NCBI RefSeq assembly: GCF_039538765.1
Contig: NZ_BAABCJ010000001.1
Coordinates: 806,001-870,000, forward strand
Reading direction: 5' to 3'
Origin: Zhihengliuella alba
GTDB lineage: Bacteria > Actinomycetota > Actinomycetes > Actinomycetales > Micrococcaceae
DNA length: 64,000 nucleotides
Program-made: the position numbers and the translations under genes
The notes under the pieces: generated by a model
Told to the model about the DNA's origin: nothing
Seen by the model: only the letters and a program-made list of their open reading frames with translations
Database searches by the model: none
Shown: positions 1 through 8,666 of the stretch, piece by piece
Layout: each line of letters starts with the position of its first letter
Position numbering within the stretch: the first letter of the stretch is position 1

Positions 1-1899
1 GAGTCGGCCATCGCGGAGGTCTCCGAGCAGGCGGGCATCGACCTCCACGTGCGCTTCACCTCCGGACTGGGCTCGACCGAGGAGTTCGACGCGGCGCTGG
101 AGGAGTACACGTCCGGCCTGGGGCAGCGCGACGCCGTCCTCGCAGTCGACCCGGAGCTCCGCTACGGCAGATTCGTGGCGCACCAGTCCTCCGGGCTCGC
201 CGATGACACCCAGCGGATCTGGGAGGAGCGGATCGTCCCCGAGCTCAGCAGCGGAAGCCTCGACTCCGGCGCCCTCCGGGCCGCCGCCGCAGGCGTCCTC
301 GAGGCAGATCTCGGCGAAGGCGGCTCCCAGGGCGACGGCGGGGGCGCTGGGCTCCTCTGGCTGCTGCCGGTCGGCGCCGCCGTCGCCGGCGGCGTCTGGT
401 TCGTCCAACGGCGCAAGCGTCGCTCCGACGGGCGGGACGGTGGACTCAACGACGGCGCCGGCTCGGCCGCCCCGCCTCAGGAGACCGTGCTCTCCGCGGA
501 GGAGATCGAGCAGCAGCGCCAGAACGCCGGGAGCCTGCTCGTCGCCGCCGACGACGCCGTGCGGTCGAGCCGCCAGGACGTCGAGTTCGCCCGGGCCCAG
601 TACGGCGACGCCGCCGTCGAGACGTTCCAGGCGGATCTGATGACGGCCAAGCAGCAGGTCACCCGAGCCTTCGAGCTGCAGCAGAAGTTGGACGACCACG
701 TGCCGGACACCCCGGAGGAGCAGTCCGCATGGCTGCGAGAGATCCAGCGCCTGTGCATGACGGTGGATGCGACCCTCGAGTCGCACCGCACGGAGTTCGA
801 GGAGCTGCGGCAGCTGGAGCGGCGCGCGCCCGAGGAGCTCCTCCGGCTGCGGGTCGACGAGCAGCGCACGAGAGGCCGGATCGGCGCGGCGGCGGCCGTC
901 TTCGAACGGCTCTCCCGGCGCTTCAGCGACGAGGCCCTGGCCCACGTCGCCGACAATGACGAGCAGGCGGCAGGCCGCCTGGACTTCGCCCTGGAGCAGC
1001 TCGCCGAGGCCGAGCGCGAGATCGCCTCGAGCGGCGCCGGCGCTGCGGCCCTGCGGCTCCATGCCGCCGAGGAGGCCATCGGGCAGGCGGGCGAGCTGCT
1101 CGACGCCGTCGAGGCCGCCGAGCCGGAGCTCGACAAGGCTACCGCTGCACTCCGCGAGGCCGTCGGAACGACCGAGCGGGACCTCGCCCAGGTCCGTTCG
1201 CTCGCCCAGACGCGGCAGGCACCCGAACTCGCAGCGGCGACGGCCGCCGTCGAGCACGAGCTCCAGCGGGTGCGGACGGAGATCCAGGACGGAGCCCACG
1301 ATCCCGTGGCGCTGCTCCGCCGGCTCGAGGCGGCCCACGCCGAACTCGATGCTCCCCTCGCGGGGCTGCGGTCCCAGCAGGACCAGCAGGCGCGAGCGGC
1401 GGAGCAGGTCCAGTCCGCGATCTACTCGGCGCAGCTGCGGTTGCGCAGCGCCTCGGAATTCGTCGGAGTCCGGCGCGGCGGCGTCGGTGCGGCAGCCCGG
1501 ACCCGCCTGGCGGAGGCGGAGCGGCACCTCGATGAGGCCATCCGCCTGCGCGGGGCCGATCCCGCGACAGCCCTCAACCACGCCAACCGGGCTCTGAGTC
1601 TGGCGGAGCAGGCCTCCGAGACGGCCCAGCAGGACGTCGCCGGCTTCGACCCGTTCGGCCGCGGCCCGATGGGCCGGGGCGGCTACCGCCGCGGCGGTGA
1701 CGGGATGGGCATGCTCGGTGGAGTGCTCCTGGGCGGCATCCTGTCCGACATGATGCACGACGGTCACGACCGTGGCGGCATGTGGGGCGGAGGCGGCTTC
1801 GGCGGCTTCTCCGGAGGCGGAGGCGGCTTCGGCGGGGGCGGAGGCGGCTTCGGCGGCGGAGGCGGAGGCTTCGGCGGCGGGGGTGGCGGCTCGTTCTAA
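1..1899 (+). CDS. TPM-domain membrane protein with coiled coil and glycine-rich tail (5' truncated)
   Basis: The reading frame is open from base 1, so the true start lies upstream; 632 residues are visible. The first ~90 residues look like the end of a TPM (Psb32/MOLO-1) domain. A single membrane segment follows at about residues 117-137 (LLWLLPVGAAVAGGVWFV) with a basic stop-transfer patch. About residues 160-520 are Ala/Glu/Arg-rich and probably coiled coil. The last ~70 residues are almost pure Gly with spaced Phe. The 97-bp gap to pspA and the same strand suggest a joint membrane-stress unit. TPM proteins are often found beside pspA in Actinobacteria; their biochemical role is not settled. 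The domain call is an inference from the visible fragment. Confidence 0.75.
   Translation, partial: ESAIAEVSEQAGIDLHVRFTSGLGSTEEFDAALEEYTSGLGQRDAVLAVDPELRYGRFVAHQSSGLADDTQRIWEERIVPELSSGSLDSGALRAAAAGVLEADLGEGGSQGDGGGAGLLWLLPVGAAVAGGVWFVQRRKRRSDGRDGGLNDGAGSAAPPQETVLSAEEIEQQRQNAGSLLVAADDAVRSSRQDVEFARAQYGDAAVETFQADLMTAKQQVTRAFELQQKLDDHVPDTPEEQSAWLREIQRLCMTVDATLESHRTEFEELRQLERRAPEELLRLRVDEQRTRGRIGAAAAVFERLSRRFSDEALAHVADNDEQAAGRLDFALEQLAEAEREIASSGAGAAALRLHAAEEAIGQAGELLDAVEAAEPELDKATAALREAVGTTERDLAQVRSLAQTRQAPELAAATAAVEHELQRVRTEIQDGAHDPVALLRRLEAAHAELDAPLAGLRSQQDQQARAAEQVQSAIYSAQLRLRSASEFVGVRRGGVGAAARTRLAEAERHLDEAIRLRGADPATALNHANRALSLAEQASETAQQDVAGFDPFGRGPMGRGGYRRGGDGMGMLGGVLLGGILSDMMHDGHDRGGMWGGGGFGGFSGGGGGFGGGGGGFGGGGGGFGGGGGGSF
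1810..1896 (+). repeat. 21-bp repeats coding (Gly)6-Phe
   Basis: About three to four near-identical 21-bp units encode GGGGGGF heptads at the end of the TPM-domain gene. Phe codons recur at 1828, 1849 and 1870, exactly 21 bp apart. Copy number could vary by slippage without shifting the frame. Confidence 0.75.
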
Positions 1900-1996
1900 C
1901 CACCGATACCGCCCGCTCGGCCCGCCCGACGCTGCGCATTGAACAGCACCGACCCGTACAGACCTACTCAGACATCAATCAACGAAAGGGAACACC

Positions 1997-2770
1997 ATGC
2001 AGAAGCAGTCGATATTCGGCCGGATCGCCCAGCTGGCCAAGGCGAACATCAACGCGCTGATCGATCAGGCCGAGGATCCGCAGACCATGCTGGACCAGAT
2101 GCTGCGCGACTACACGGACAACATCGCCGAGGCGGAGTCCGCCATCGCGCAGACGATCGGGAACCTCCGGCTCATGCAGCAGGACCGCGACGAGGATCTC
2201 CGCACCGCAGAGGACTGGGGCAGCAAGGCCGTGGCGGCGTCGTCGCGGGCCGAGCAGCACCGGACGGCCGGCCAGGAGGCCGACGCGGCCAAGTGGGACA
2301 ACCTCGCCAAGGTGGCCATCCAGCGGCAGCTCCAGGCGGAGGGCGAGGCCAAGTCCGTCGAGCCGACGATCGCGTCGCAGGAGCAGGTGGTGGAGAAGCT
2401 CAAGTCCGGCCTGGAGCAGATGAAGTCGAAGCGCCAGCAGCTGGTCGCCAAGCGGGACGAGCTCGTGGCCCGGTCCAAGGCGGCCTCGGCGCAGAACCAG
2501 GTCCACGACGCGCTCAAGAGCGTGAATCTCATGGATCCGACCTCGGAGCTCTCGCGCTTCGAGGAGAAGATCCGGCGCGAGGAGGCGAAGGTCATCGGGG
2601 CGAACGAGCTGGCGGCGTCGAGCCTGGACTCGCAGTTCGAGCAGCTGGACGACCTGGGCGAGCAGCTCGAGGTCGAGGCCCGGCTCGCCGCGCTGAAGCA
2701 GGGCCGTTCCCCCGCGGAGCTCGGCCAGGCCAGCGGCGAGACCGAGGCCAATACGTACCACGGCGCCTGA
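1997..2770 (+). CDS. pspA: PspA/IM30 (phage shock protein A) family protein
   Basis: This 257-residue protein is a normal-length member of the PspA/IM30/Vipp1 family of peripheral membrane proteins, which polymerise on damaged membranes. The N-terminus (IFGRIAQLAKANINALIDQA) carries the amphipathic helix and the characteristic 'NINALIDQAEDP' segment. The rest is long charged helices typical of the ESCRT-III-like fold. The ATG has a good ribosome binding site (GAAAGGGAA, 6 nt upstream). It follows the TPM-domain gene, and a strong hairpin terminates it at 2796-2823. No pspF or pspBC genes are present, as expected outside Proteobacteria. Confidence 0.93.
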   Translation: MQKQSIFGRIAQLAKANINALIDQAEDPQTMLDQMLRDYTDNIAEAESAIAQTIGNLRLMQQDRDEDLRTAEDWGSKAVAASSRAEQHRTAGQEADAAKWDNLAKVAIQRQLQAEGEAKSVEPTIASQEQVVEKLKSGLEQMKSKRQQLVAKRDELVARSKAASAQNQVHDALKSVNLMDPTSELSRFEEKIRREEAKVIGANELAASSLDSQFEQLDDLGEQLEVEARLAALKQGRSPAELGQASGETEANTYHGA

Positions 2771-2795
2771 CGGCCCAGGCCGCCCGGACCGCATC

Positions 2796-2823
2796 GGCCC
2801 CGGCGCGTCTCCGCGCCGGGGCC
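2796..2823 (+). terminator. hairpin after pspA
   Basis: A perfect 12-bp GC stem (GGCCCCGGCGCG) with a 4-nt loop lies 26 bp after the pspA stop. The U-tract is poor, as is usual for high-GC genomes. Confidence 0.6.
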
Positions 2824-2841
2824 CGCACGTTAAAGCAGTAA

Positions 2842-2869
2842 GCCCTGACTTGGTTTCCCAAGTCAGGGC
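2842..2869 (-). terminator. terminator of first tRNA-fMet
   Basis: A 10-bp perfect stem (GCCCTGACTT/AAGTCAGGGC) with an 8-nt loop lies 10 bp beyond the tRNA 3' end on the minus strand. Confidence 0.75.
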
Positions 2870-2879
2870 CTACTTCTCG

Positions 2880-2953
2880 TTGCGGGGAGAGGATTTGAAC
2901 CTCTGACCTCCGGGTTATGAGCCCGGCGAGCTACCGAACTGCTCCACCCCGCG
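2880..2953 (-). tRNA. initiator tRNA-fMet (CAT), copy 1
   Basis: The 74-nt minus-strand sequence folds as a tRNA with anticodon CAT. It has both initiator hallmarks: an unpaired C1 x A72 at the acceptor end and three consecutive G-C pairs (GGG/CCC) in the anticodon stem. The CCA end is not encoded. The sequence is identical over all 74 nt to the copy at 4181-4254. A sigma-70-type promoter and a terminator flank it. Confidence 0.96.
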
Positions 2954-2965
2954 GCGCGATATAAG

Positions 2966-2994
2966 ACTCTACACGCTCGATGACCGATGTCCAA
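2966..2994 (-). promoter_or_regulatory. promoter of tRNA-fMet copy 1
   Basis: On the minus strand TTGGAC (-35, 2994-2989) and TAGAGT (-10, 2971-2966) are separated by exactly 17 bp. Transcription would start a few bases before the tRNA. Confidence 0.65.
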
Positions 2995-3063
2995 ATCGGG
3001 GGCGAACCGCGGGTGTCCTCGGGGTGTCGCGGCCGCGCCCCCGAGCCCTCCGGAGGCCCGCGG

Positions 3064-4011
3064 TCAGCGGCTGACGCGGCCCATCAGGTTGGCGAGCGGC
3101 GCCAGGAGCGCCGGCCGGGCCAGGAACCAGCCGGCGGCCATGACTGCGACCGATACCAGGAAGATCCAGAAGCCGAGCCAGCCCGCGTCCTCCTGGGCGG
3201 CGAACATATGGCTGAGGTTCCGCCGTGCCCCCGTGGCCAGGACGAGCGCCACATGGACGACGATGAAGCCCACGAAGTACACCATGGTCGGGAAGTGCAC
3301 CGCGCGGGCGGCCTCGATCGGGTAGAACCGGTTGACGGCGGCCCTCTTCGGCCAGGCCTCCGACATCCGCAGACCGGTGGCGATCGCCAGCGGAGCAGCG
3401 ATGAACACGGTCACGAAGTACGCGAGGACCTGCAGCGAGTTGTAGTTGACCCAGCCGTTCTCCAGCGGCCAGTTGAGCGAGAGGTACTGCAGGCCGGCCG
3501 AGACCGCATTGGGGAAGATCTCCCAGCTGGTCGGCACGATCCGGGCCCAGTGGCCCGTGGCGAAGATGAGCACCAGGAAGACCAGCCCGTTGAGCACCCA
3601 CAGGGCATCGAGCGTCAGATGGAGCCAGAGGTTGATGCTGATCCGCTTCGGCGGGTTCTTCGTCTTGATCAGCCCCTTGTTGTTGCGCGTCCAATGCGCC
3701 GGGGGTCGCTGCTGCGTCCGGACGAGCCATCCGCTGCGGATGATCAGGACCAGGAAGAAGGCGTTGAGGAAGTGCTGCCAACCCAGCCAGGCCGGCAGTC
3801 CCACGGGCGTGGCCTCCGGGAGCGGCGTGTGCCCGGGGTAGCGCTGGAGGAACTCCTGGACGCCGTCGAGGCCCACGAGCCACCTCGCCGCGAGCACGGC
3901 GAGGGCGAAGAGCACGACGGCGCCGCCCACGTACGCTCCGAGCTTCCTCCAGGCAGGGGGCTGCTCCGGCCCACGGGCGTCACGCGACGTGGTCGAGGTT
4001 GGCGCGTTCAC
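3064..4011 (-). CDS. cytochrome b/b6-domain integral membrane protein
   Basis: This 315-residue protein has about six membrane segments (near residues 25-46, 80-97, 129-151, 190-211, 240-262 and 280-300). Histidines placed to bind heme include those in WQHFLN, LWLHLTLDALW and the last VHFPTMVYFVG/VVHVAL segment. It resembles the cytochrome b subunit family of membrane-bound formate dehydrogenases, hydrogenases and thiosulfate reductases, and related YedZ-like proteins. Such subunits pass electrons between quinone and a partner dehydrogenase. No partner molybdoenzyme is nearby, so the electron donor is unknown. The start is GTG with AGGA 6 nt upstream. It sits alone between two tRNA-fMet genes. 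Confidence 0.8.
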   Translation of the reverse strand: MNAPTSTTSRDARGPEQPPAWRKLGAYVGGAVVLFALAVLAARWLVGLDGVQEFLQRYPGHTPLPEATPVGLPAWLGWQHFLNAFFLVLIIRSGWLVRTQQRPPAHWTRNNKGLIKTKNPPKRISINLWLHLTLDALWVLNGLVFLVLIFATGHWARIVPTSWEIFPNAVSAGLQYLSLNWPLENGWVNYNSLQVLAYFVTVFIAAPLAIATGLRMSEAWPKRAAVNRFYPIEAARAVHFPTMVYFVGFIVVHVALVLATGARRNLSHMFAAQEDAGWLGFWIFLVSVAVMAAGWFLARPALLAPLANLMGRVSR

Positions 4012-4040
4012 TGGCAGTCCTTTCGACGAATCTCGGATTC

Positions 4041-4046
4041 AGACTA
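4041..4046 (-). promoter_or_regulatory. -10 element upstream of cytochrome b gene
   Basis: TAGTCT on the minus strand, about 30 bp before the GTG start, fits the TANNNT consensus. No clear -35 is visible. Confidence 0.4.
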
Positions 4047-4141
4047 CTAGGCCGGCCGCCGCGGCAGACCGCTGCAGTTGGCACGTCACGCACCATGACG
4101 GCACAACACGAATCATGACGACACGAGGGCGCACAAAAGAA

Positions 4142-4173
4142 CCGGCCCCGACAGGTTTCCCTGTCAGGGCCGG
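4142..4173 (-). terminator. terminator of second tRNA-fMet
   Basis: A 13-bp stem with one mismatch and a 6-nt loop (GTTTCC) is followed on the minus strand by GGTTCTTTTG, a short U-run. It lies 7 bp past the tRNA 3' end. Confidence 0.75.
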
Positions 4174-4180
4174 TTTTCAG

Positions 4181-4254
4181 TTGCGGGGAGAGGATTTGAA
4201 CCTCTGACCTCCGGGTTATGAGCCCGGCGAGCTACCGAACTGCTCCACCCCGCG
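4181..4254 (-). tRNA. initiator tRNA-fMet (CAT), copy 2
   Basis: Identical in all 74 nt to copy 1 at 2880-2953, including the C1 x A72 mismatch and the GGG/CCC anticodon stem. The flanks differ: the promoter is different and the terminator differs except for the GTTTCC loop core. It lies between the cytochrome b gene and the UPF0182 gene. Confidence 0.96.
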
Positions 4255-4266
4255 CCGCAAGACTCA

Positions 4267-4295
4267 ATTCTTGCACCGCGGGGCGGAGAAGGCAA
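4267..4295 (-). promoter_or_regulatory. promoter of tRNA-fMet copy 2
   Basis: On the minus strand TTGCCT (4295-4290) and AAGAAT (4272-4267) are 17 bp apart, just upstream of the tRNA. Confidence 0.5.
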
Positions 4296-4307
4296 ATCGG
4301 CCGGCTG

Positions 4308-7300
4308 CTAGCCGTTCCCGCCCTCGCCCTCCGGCGCCGGCGACTCCGAGGCCGGGGCCTCCTCGTCCTCCGGGACCACCGGTTCGCCGGTCAGTTCGGC
4401 GTCGGCATCCATCGCCGCCTGCAGGGCGTCCTGGAGGATCTTCTGCTGCTCGCCGTACTCTGCGAAGTCGCCCTCGGCCAGCGCCGCCTGGCCGGCCTGG
4501 ATGGCCGAGTTGGCCGCCGCCAGCGCATCCTTCAGCCGCTGCTCGGCACTCGCCGCCGCCGGATCCTCGCCGGGGGCCTCCTCGCCTGTGCCGCCGCCCT
4601 CGCCCTCGCTCGTCTCGGCGCCCGAGGCACCGTCGAAGAGCTGGTCCAGCGCACCGGACAGGGTGTCTGCGAAGCCGACCTTGTCGCCGAACGAGACGAG
4701 GACCTTCCGCAGGGTGGGGTAGGCCGTCTGCCCGGTCGACTGCACGTAGACGGGCTGCACGTGCAGGATGCCGCCGCCGACCGGAAGGGTCAGCAGGTTG
4801 CCGTTGATGACAGTGGAGGCTCCCTGCCGGAGCAGGTTGAGCTCCTGGGAGACCGCCGTGTTGGAGTCGAAGTTCTGCTGCGCCTGCCCCGGGCCGGGGA
4901 TGACGGTGCTGCGGGGCAGCTCCAGCAGCCGGAGCGTTCCATAGCCCTCGGCCTTCTTCCCGGCCTCGCCGCCGGCATCGGAGTCGGCGGCGAGGAAGCC
5001 GTACAGGACGTTGCGCTGATTGCCGGACTGGTTCCCCTGCGGGATGAAGGTCGAGGTGAGCGAGAACGTCTCCTCCTCCTGCTTGGGCATCTTCATCGAC
5101 AGGTAGTACGGCGGCTGCTTGACCTGCTCGTCGGAGGTCGGATCGCTGGGGACCTGCCACGCGTCGTTCGACTCGTAGAAGTTGTCGGGATCGGTGACGT
5201 GGTACTTGCCGAGCACCTCGCGCTGGATCTTGAACATGTCTTCCGGGTAGCGGACGTGGGCCATCAGGTCGGCCGACATCTCCGAGTACGGCTTGATCGA
5301 CGTCGGGAACACGGACTGCCAGGCCTTCAGCAGCGGCTCCTCCGGATCCCAGGCGAAGAGGTCGACGGAGCCGTCGTAGGCGTCCACCGTGGCCTTCACC
5401 GAGTTGCGGATGTAGTTGACCTGGCCGGAGGCCGTGACGGCCCGCTCGCCGTCGGACAGGGAGTCGGTCACCGCCGACTCGAGGCGCTGCGCCTGCGAGT
5501 AGGGGAAGTTGTCGCTCGTCGTGTAGGCGTCGACGATCCACTTGACCCGCCCGTCGACGATCGCCGGGTAGGAGTTGGAGTCGACGGTCAGGTACGGGGC
5601 GACCTTCTCGACGCGCTCCTTCGGGTTCCGGTCGTAGAGGATCTGCGACTCGGCGTTGACGTCGCTGGAGAGCAGCAGGTCGGTCGACCCGAACTTCAGT
5701 GCATAGACCAGCCGGTTCAGGGGGTTGCCGACGTTCGGCCCGCCGTCCCCGGAGAAGGTGGTGTTGGCGTCGCCCTCGCCGGACTCGTCCTGCGGGCGGT
5801 CCAGCTCGCGCGGCTCCCAGCCCTCCGGGCCGCCGACGATCGAGTACTCCGGGGAGAACTCGCCGAAGTAGATGCGCGGCTCGTAGTCGTCCTCGCTGGC
5901 CAGCTCGCCGGTCGTCGGAATACCGCCGAGCGAGAAGTCGGGACGGCCGCCGGCGGCGACCTGGGCGCCGTAGGCGGCCACCACGCCGTAGCCGTGCGTG
6001 TAGGTGATGTGCTGGTTGACCCAGGAGTCGTCGGTGTCGACGTTGACGTCGCGGACAGCGATGACCGTGTCCTCCATCTCGCCGTCGATCTCGTAGCGGT
6101 CGACGTCGAGCGTCTCGGCGAACTGGTAGTAGGGACGGAACTGCTGGAGCTGGGAGAACGCATCGGAGACGAGGTTCGGGTCCAGCAGGCGGATGTTGGT
6201 GGTCGTCGCCGAGTCGGCGGCCAGCGCATTCTGCGCCGTGTCCGTCGTGGCATCGTAGTTGTCCGCCTGGACGTCGTCGATGCCGTACGCCTGGCGGGTC
6301 ATCTCGATGTTCTTGGCGATGTACTCGCGCTCACGGGTCTTCTCGGACGGGACCACCTGGTACTGCTGCACCACGAACGGGTACACGCCGCCGGCCACGA
6401 TCGCCGTGACGACGAGCATGGCCGTGCCCACGATGGGCAGCTTCCAGCGGCCCAGGATCCCGCCGACGATGAACAGTACCGCGACCAGCACGGCGGCCAC
6501 GGCGAGGATGGTCTTGGTGGGGATGACGGCGTTCACGTCTGTGTACAGGGCGCCGGCGACGCGGCCGTCCTGCGCGAGGAGCGTCGAGTAGCGGTCGAGC
6601 CAGTAGTTGCCGGCCTGCAGGAGGAGGAACAGCGCCACAACGACGACGATGTGCAGGCGGGCGGCCTTGGTGACCTTGACGCTGCCCCGCTCCTCGATCT
6701 GGATGCCGCCGTAGAGGTAGTGCATCAGGATGCCGGCGATGCCGCCGATCAGCACCACCGAGACGAGGTAGCCGAGCACGAGACCGAGGAAGGGCAGCGT
6801 GTTGAGGAAGAAGGAGAGATCCATGCCGAACTCGGGATCGACCTCGCCGAACGGCTGCTGGTGCAGGTAGAGCAGCACGGTGTCCCACTGGCTCGCCACC
6901 GCCGCGCCGGAGAAGGCCGCGAGCACGGCGGGCACGCCGACCATGAGCAGTCGCCGCATCGGCTCGAGCTGGGACTGGTAGCGGCTGAGGATGTCGTTCT
7001 GCCCGGCAGCGGACGCGTAGATCGGCCGCGACCTGTAGGCGATCCGGAGGCTGGCCCACACGCCGACGCCCATCAGCAGGAAGGCCACCACGAAGATCGC
7101 GATCTGCGTGAGCTTCTGGGTCCAGAAGACCTCGGAGTAGCCGAGCTGGTTGAACCAGAGGACCTCGGCGTACGTGTTGGCGAAGAAGACGAAGGCGACG
7201 ACGAGCACCGCGAGGACGATCAGCGTCGCCATGAGCGGCGAACGCTTCCGGCGGGGCTCCCCCGGCGGTGGGCCGTCGGCGTCGGAATCGCCGGAGCCCG

Positions 7301-7340
7301 GAGGGCGTCCGCCGAAGGGGAAGTCTGTACCAAACGTCAT
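4308..7340 (-). CDS. UPF0182 family large membrane protein
   Basis: This 1010-residue protein has about seven hydrophobic segments in the first ~320 residues, starting with MATLIVLAVLVVAFVFFANT. A large extracytoplasmic region follows, containing the family-typical RPYYQFAETLDVDRYEIDGE and ITYTHGYGVVAAYGAQ stretches. The tail is acidic and low complexity (EDEEAPASESP). UPF0182 proteins occur widely in Actinobacteria and a few other phyla; their biochemical function is not known to me. Length is normal. The ATG has GAGG 5 nt upstream. Next to it, on the same strand, lies the PDZ/Lon-like protease gene, as I recall for Rv3193c-Rv3194c. Confidence 0.92.
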   Translation of the reverse strand: MTFGTDFPFGGRPPGSGDSDADGPPPGEPRRKRSPLMATLIVLAVLVVAFVFFANTYAEVLWFNQLGYSEVFWTQKLTQIAIFVVAFLLMGVGVWASLRIAYRSRPIYASAAGQNDILSRYQSQLEPMRRLLMVGVPAVLAAFSGAAVASQWDTVLLYLHQQPFGEVDPEFGMDLSFFLNTLPFLGLVLGYLVSVVLIGGIAGILMHYLYGGIQIEERGSVKVTKAARLHIVVVVALFLLLQAGNYWLDRYSTLLAQDGRVAGALYTDVNAVIPTKTILAVAAVLVAVLFIVGGILGRWKLPIVGTAMLVVTAIVAGGVYPFVVQQYQVVPSEKTREREYIAKNIEMTRQAYGIDDVQADNYDATTDTAQNALAADSATTTNIRLLDPNLVSDAFSQLQQFRPYYQFAETLDVDRYEIDGEMEDTVIAVRDVNVDTDDSWVNQHITYTHGYGVVAAYGAQVAAGGRPDFSLGGIPTTGELASEDDYEPRIYFGEFSPEYSIVGGPEGWEPRELDRPQDESGEGDANTTFSGDGGPNVGNPLNRLVYALKFGSTDLLLSSDVNAESQILYDRNPKERVEKVAPYLTVDSNSYPAIVDGRVKWIVDAYTTSDNFPYSQAQRLESAVTDSLSDGERAVTASGQVNYIRNSVKATVDAYDGSVDLFAWDPEEPLLKAWQSVFPTSIKPYSEMSADLMAHVRYPEDMFKIQREVLGKYHVTDPDNFYESNDAWQVPSDPTSDEQVKQPPYYLSMKMPKQEEETFSLTSTFIPQGNQSGNQRNVLYGFLAADSDAGGEAGKKAEGYGTLRLLELPRSTVIPGPGQAQQNFDSNTAVSQELNLLRQGASTVINGNLLTLPVGGGILHVQPVYVQSTGQTAYPTLRKVLVSFGDKVGFADTLSGALDQLFDGASGAETSEGEGGGTGEEAPGEDPAAASAEQRLKDALAAANSAIQAGQAALAEGDFAEYGEQQKILQDALQAAMDADAELTGEPVVPEDEEAPASESPAPEGEGGNG

Positions 7341-7493
7341 GAGAACCTCACGTCAACGGGTTTTCGTCACCATGCCCGGCGAGGCATAGTTTGCCGCCCA
7401 TTCTGCCTGAACAGAGCCTGTGTGGCGAACCACGCACTGGAGAAATCCTGACCGTCGTCATACCCGGTGCCGCGCCGGCACCCGCGGGCCGGC

Positions 7494-8567
7494 TCAGCAG
7501 GTCGGCAGGTCGCCTGCCTCGCCTCCGCCGCCCAGGTGCGCGACGGCGTCGTACGCGTCCGCCACCGTCTCCACCCGGACGACGTCGAGGCCGTCCGGGA
7601 CGCGTCCCTCCAGGTCGGCGCAGTTGCCGGCCGGCGCCAGGAACACCTCCGCCCCGGCCTCGCGCGCGCCGACGGCCTTCTGCGCGATGCCGCCGATCGG
7701 GCCCACCTCTCCCCCGGCCGTGACGGTGCCGGTGCCGGCGACGTGCGTGTCCCCCGGGAGCTCGCCGGGCGTCAGCAGCTCGATCACCCCGAGGGCGAAC
7801 ATCATGCCGGCGCTCGGGCCGCCGATGTCGTCGAGGCCGAACCGGACGTCGAACGGGAACTCGTAGTCGGTGCGCAGGTAGATACCCACTCGGCGGGCCC
7901 CGTCGACCTCCTCGCTGTCGACCTCGACGTCCAGCTCATCGCCGCCGCGCAGAATACGGAGGGTGGAGCTCTCGGCTTCCTGCAGCGCGTCGCGCACGTC
8001 CTGCGCGGTGGTCACCTCGGCGCCGTTGACGGCCACGACGACGTCGCCGGCCTCGAGCACGTCGCTGTTGAGCTCGCTCGCGAAGTCGACCACGGCGATC
8101 TCCGATCGGTACTCGATGCCGAGCTCCGTCAGGGCCGCCGCGACGGCGGTCTCCTGCGAGTCGTCCATCGCGGCCGTGTTCTGCTCCGAGACCTGCTCCC
8201 CGGTCACGCCTCGCGGATAGACGCTCTCCGCCGGGAAGACGTCCTGGTCTTCGCTGCCCCATGCCACGAGCGTGTCGAAGAAGCTGATCTGCCGCCCGGC
8301 GCCGCCGCGCACGTAGACCGTGGTGAGGTCCAGCTGCCCGGAGCTCGCATACGAGGGGTGACCGTCGATGGAGAGGACGGGCCGGCCCTGCATCTCCCCG
8401 ACCGTGTTCACCACCGGTCCAGGCGCCTCGACGACGTACGGCGCGGGGAGGATCATCGCCACGAACGAGAGCCCGACCCCGATCGCCGTCGCGGCTGTCA
8501 GGGTGCGGGCGCGCCGCTGCGGGCCGGGCGCTCGGCGGGCGCGCTGCGTCGGGGCTCCTGAGTCCAT
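7494..8567 (-). CDS. PDZ and S16 Lon-like serine protease (YlbL family)
   Basis: This 357-residue protein starts with one membrane anchor (about 22-45). A PDZ domain (about 165-215, VLEAGDVVVAVNGAEV) follows, then a Lon-type S16 peptidase domain (about 245-345). The Ser-Lys dyad is visible: Ser252 in GPSAG and Lys297 in PIGGIAQKAVGA. It is a membrane-anchored, extracytoplasmic, ATP-independent Lon-like protease; PDZ domains usually recognise C-termini. Substrates are unknown. The ATG lies 7 nt after a TAGGCT hexamer, which suggests a leaderless message. The open frame continues far upstream, but that would overlap the divergent gene at 8667 and is not needed. Confidence 0.9.
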   Translation of the reverse strand: MDSGAPTQRARRAPGPQRRARTLTAATAIGVGLSFVAMILPAPYVVEAPGPVVNTVGEMQGRPVLSIDGHPSYASSGQLDLTTVYVRGGAGRQISFFDTLVAWGSEDQDVFPAESVYPRGVTGEQVSEQNTAAMDDSQETAVAAALTELGIEYRSEIAVVDFASELNSDVLEAGDVVVAVNGAEVTTAQDVRDALQEAESSTLRILRGGDELDVEVDSEEVDGARRVGIYLRTDYEFPFDVRFGLDDIGGPSAGMMFALGVIELLTPGELPGDTHVAGTGTVTAGGEVGPIGGIAQKAVGAREAGAEVFLAPAGNCADLEGRVPDGLDVVRVETVADAYDAVAHLGGGGEAGDLPTC

Positions 8568-8574
8568 GGACTCA

Positions 8575-8580
8575 AGCCTA
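8575..8580 (-). promoter_or_regulatory. -10 box, leaderless start of Lon-like protease
   Basis: TAGGCT on the minus strand ends 7 nt before the ATG at 8567, so transcription should begin at or next to the start codon. Confidence 0.6.
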
Positions 8581-8654
8581 GTGGCCCGTCGCGGATCGGA
8601 TTTGCCGTCAGCGAACCGAGCCGCGGGGGAGGTCCGCTGCACCCGCCCGCGGAG

Positions 8655-8660
8655 TACGGT
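8655..8660 (+). promoter_or_regulatory. -10 box, leaderless start of Zincin_2 gene
   Basis: TACGGT ends 6 nt before the ATG at 8667, and no Shine-Dalgarno sequence fits in between. It is divergent from the box at 8575-8580. Confidence 0.65.
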
Positions 8661-8666
8661 TGACGC

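Noticed and set aside
2880..4254. Integrated element using tRNA-fMet as attachment site
   Set aside because: The tRNA copies are complete, but only one cytochrome b gene lies between them, with no integrase or transposase.
4218..7451. A ~1077-codon open frame on the plus strand opposite the UPF0182 gene
   Set aside because: It is Arg/Val/Gly-rich, matches no known fold and is an antisense shadow of high-GC codon use. The minus-strand UPF0182 protein is clearly real.
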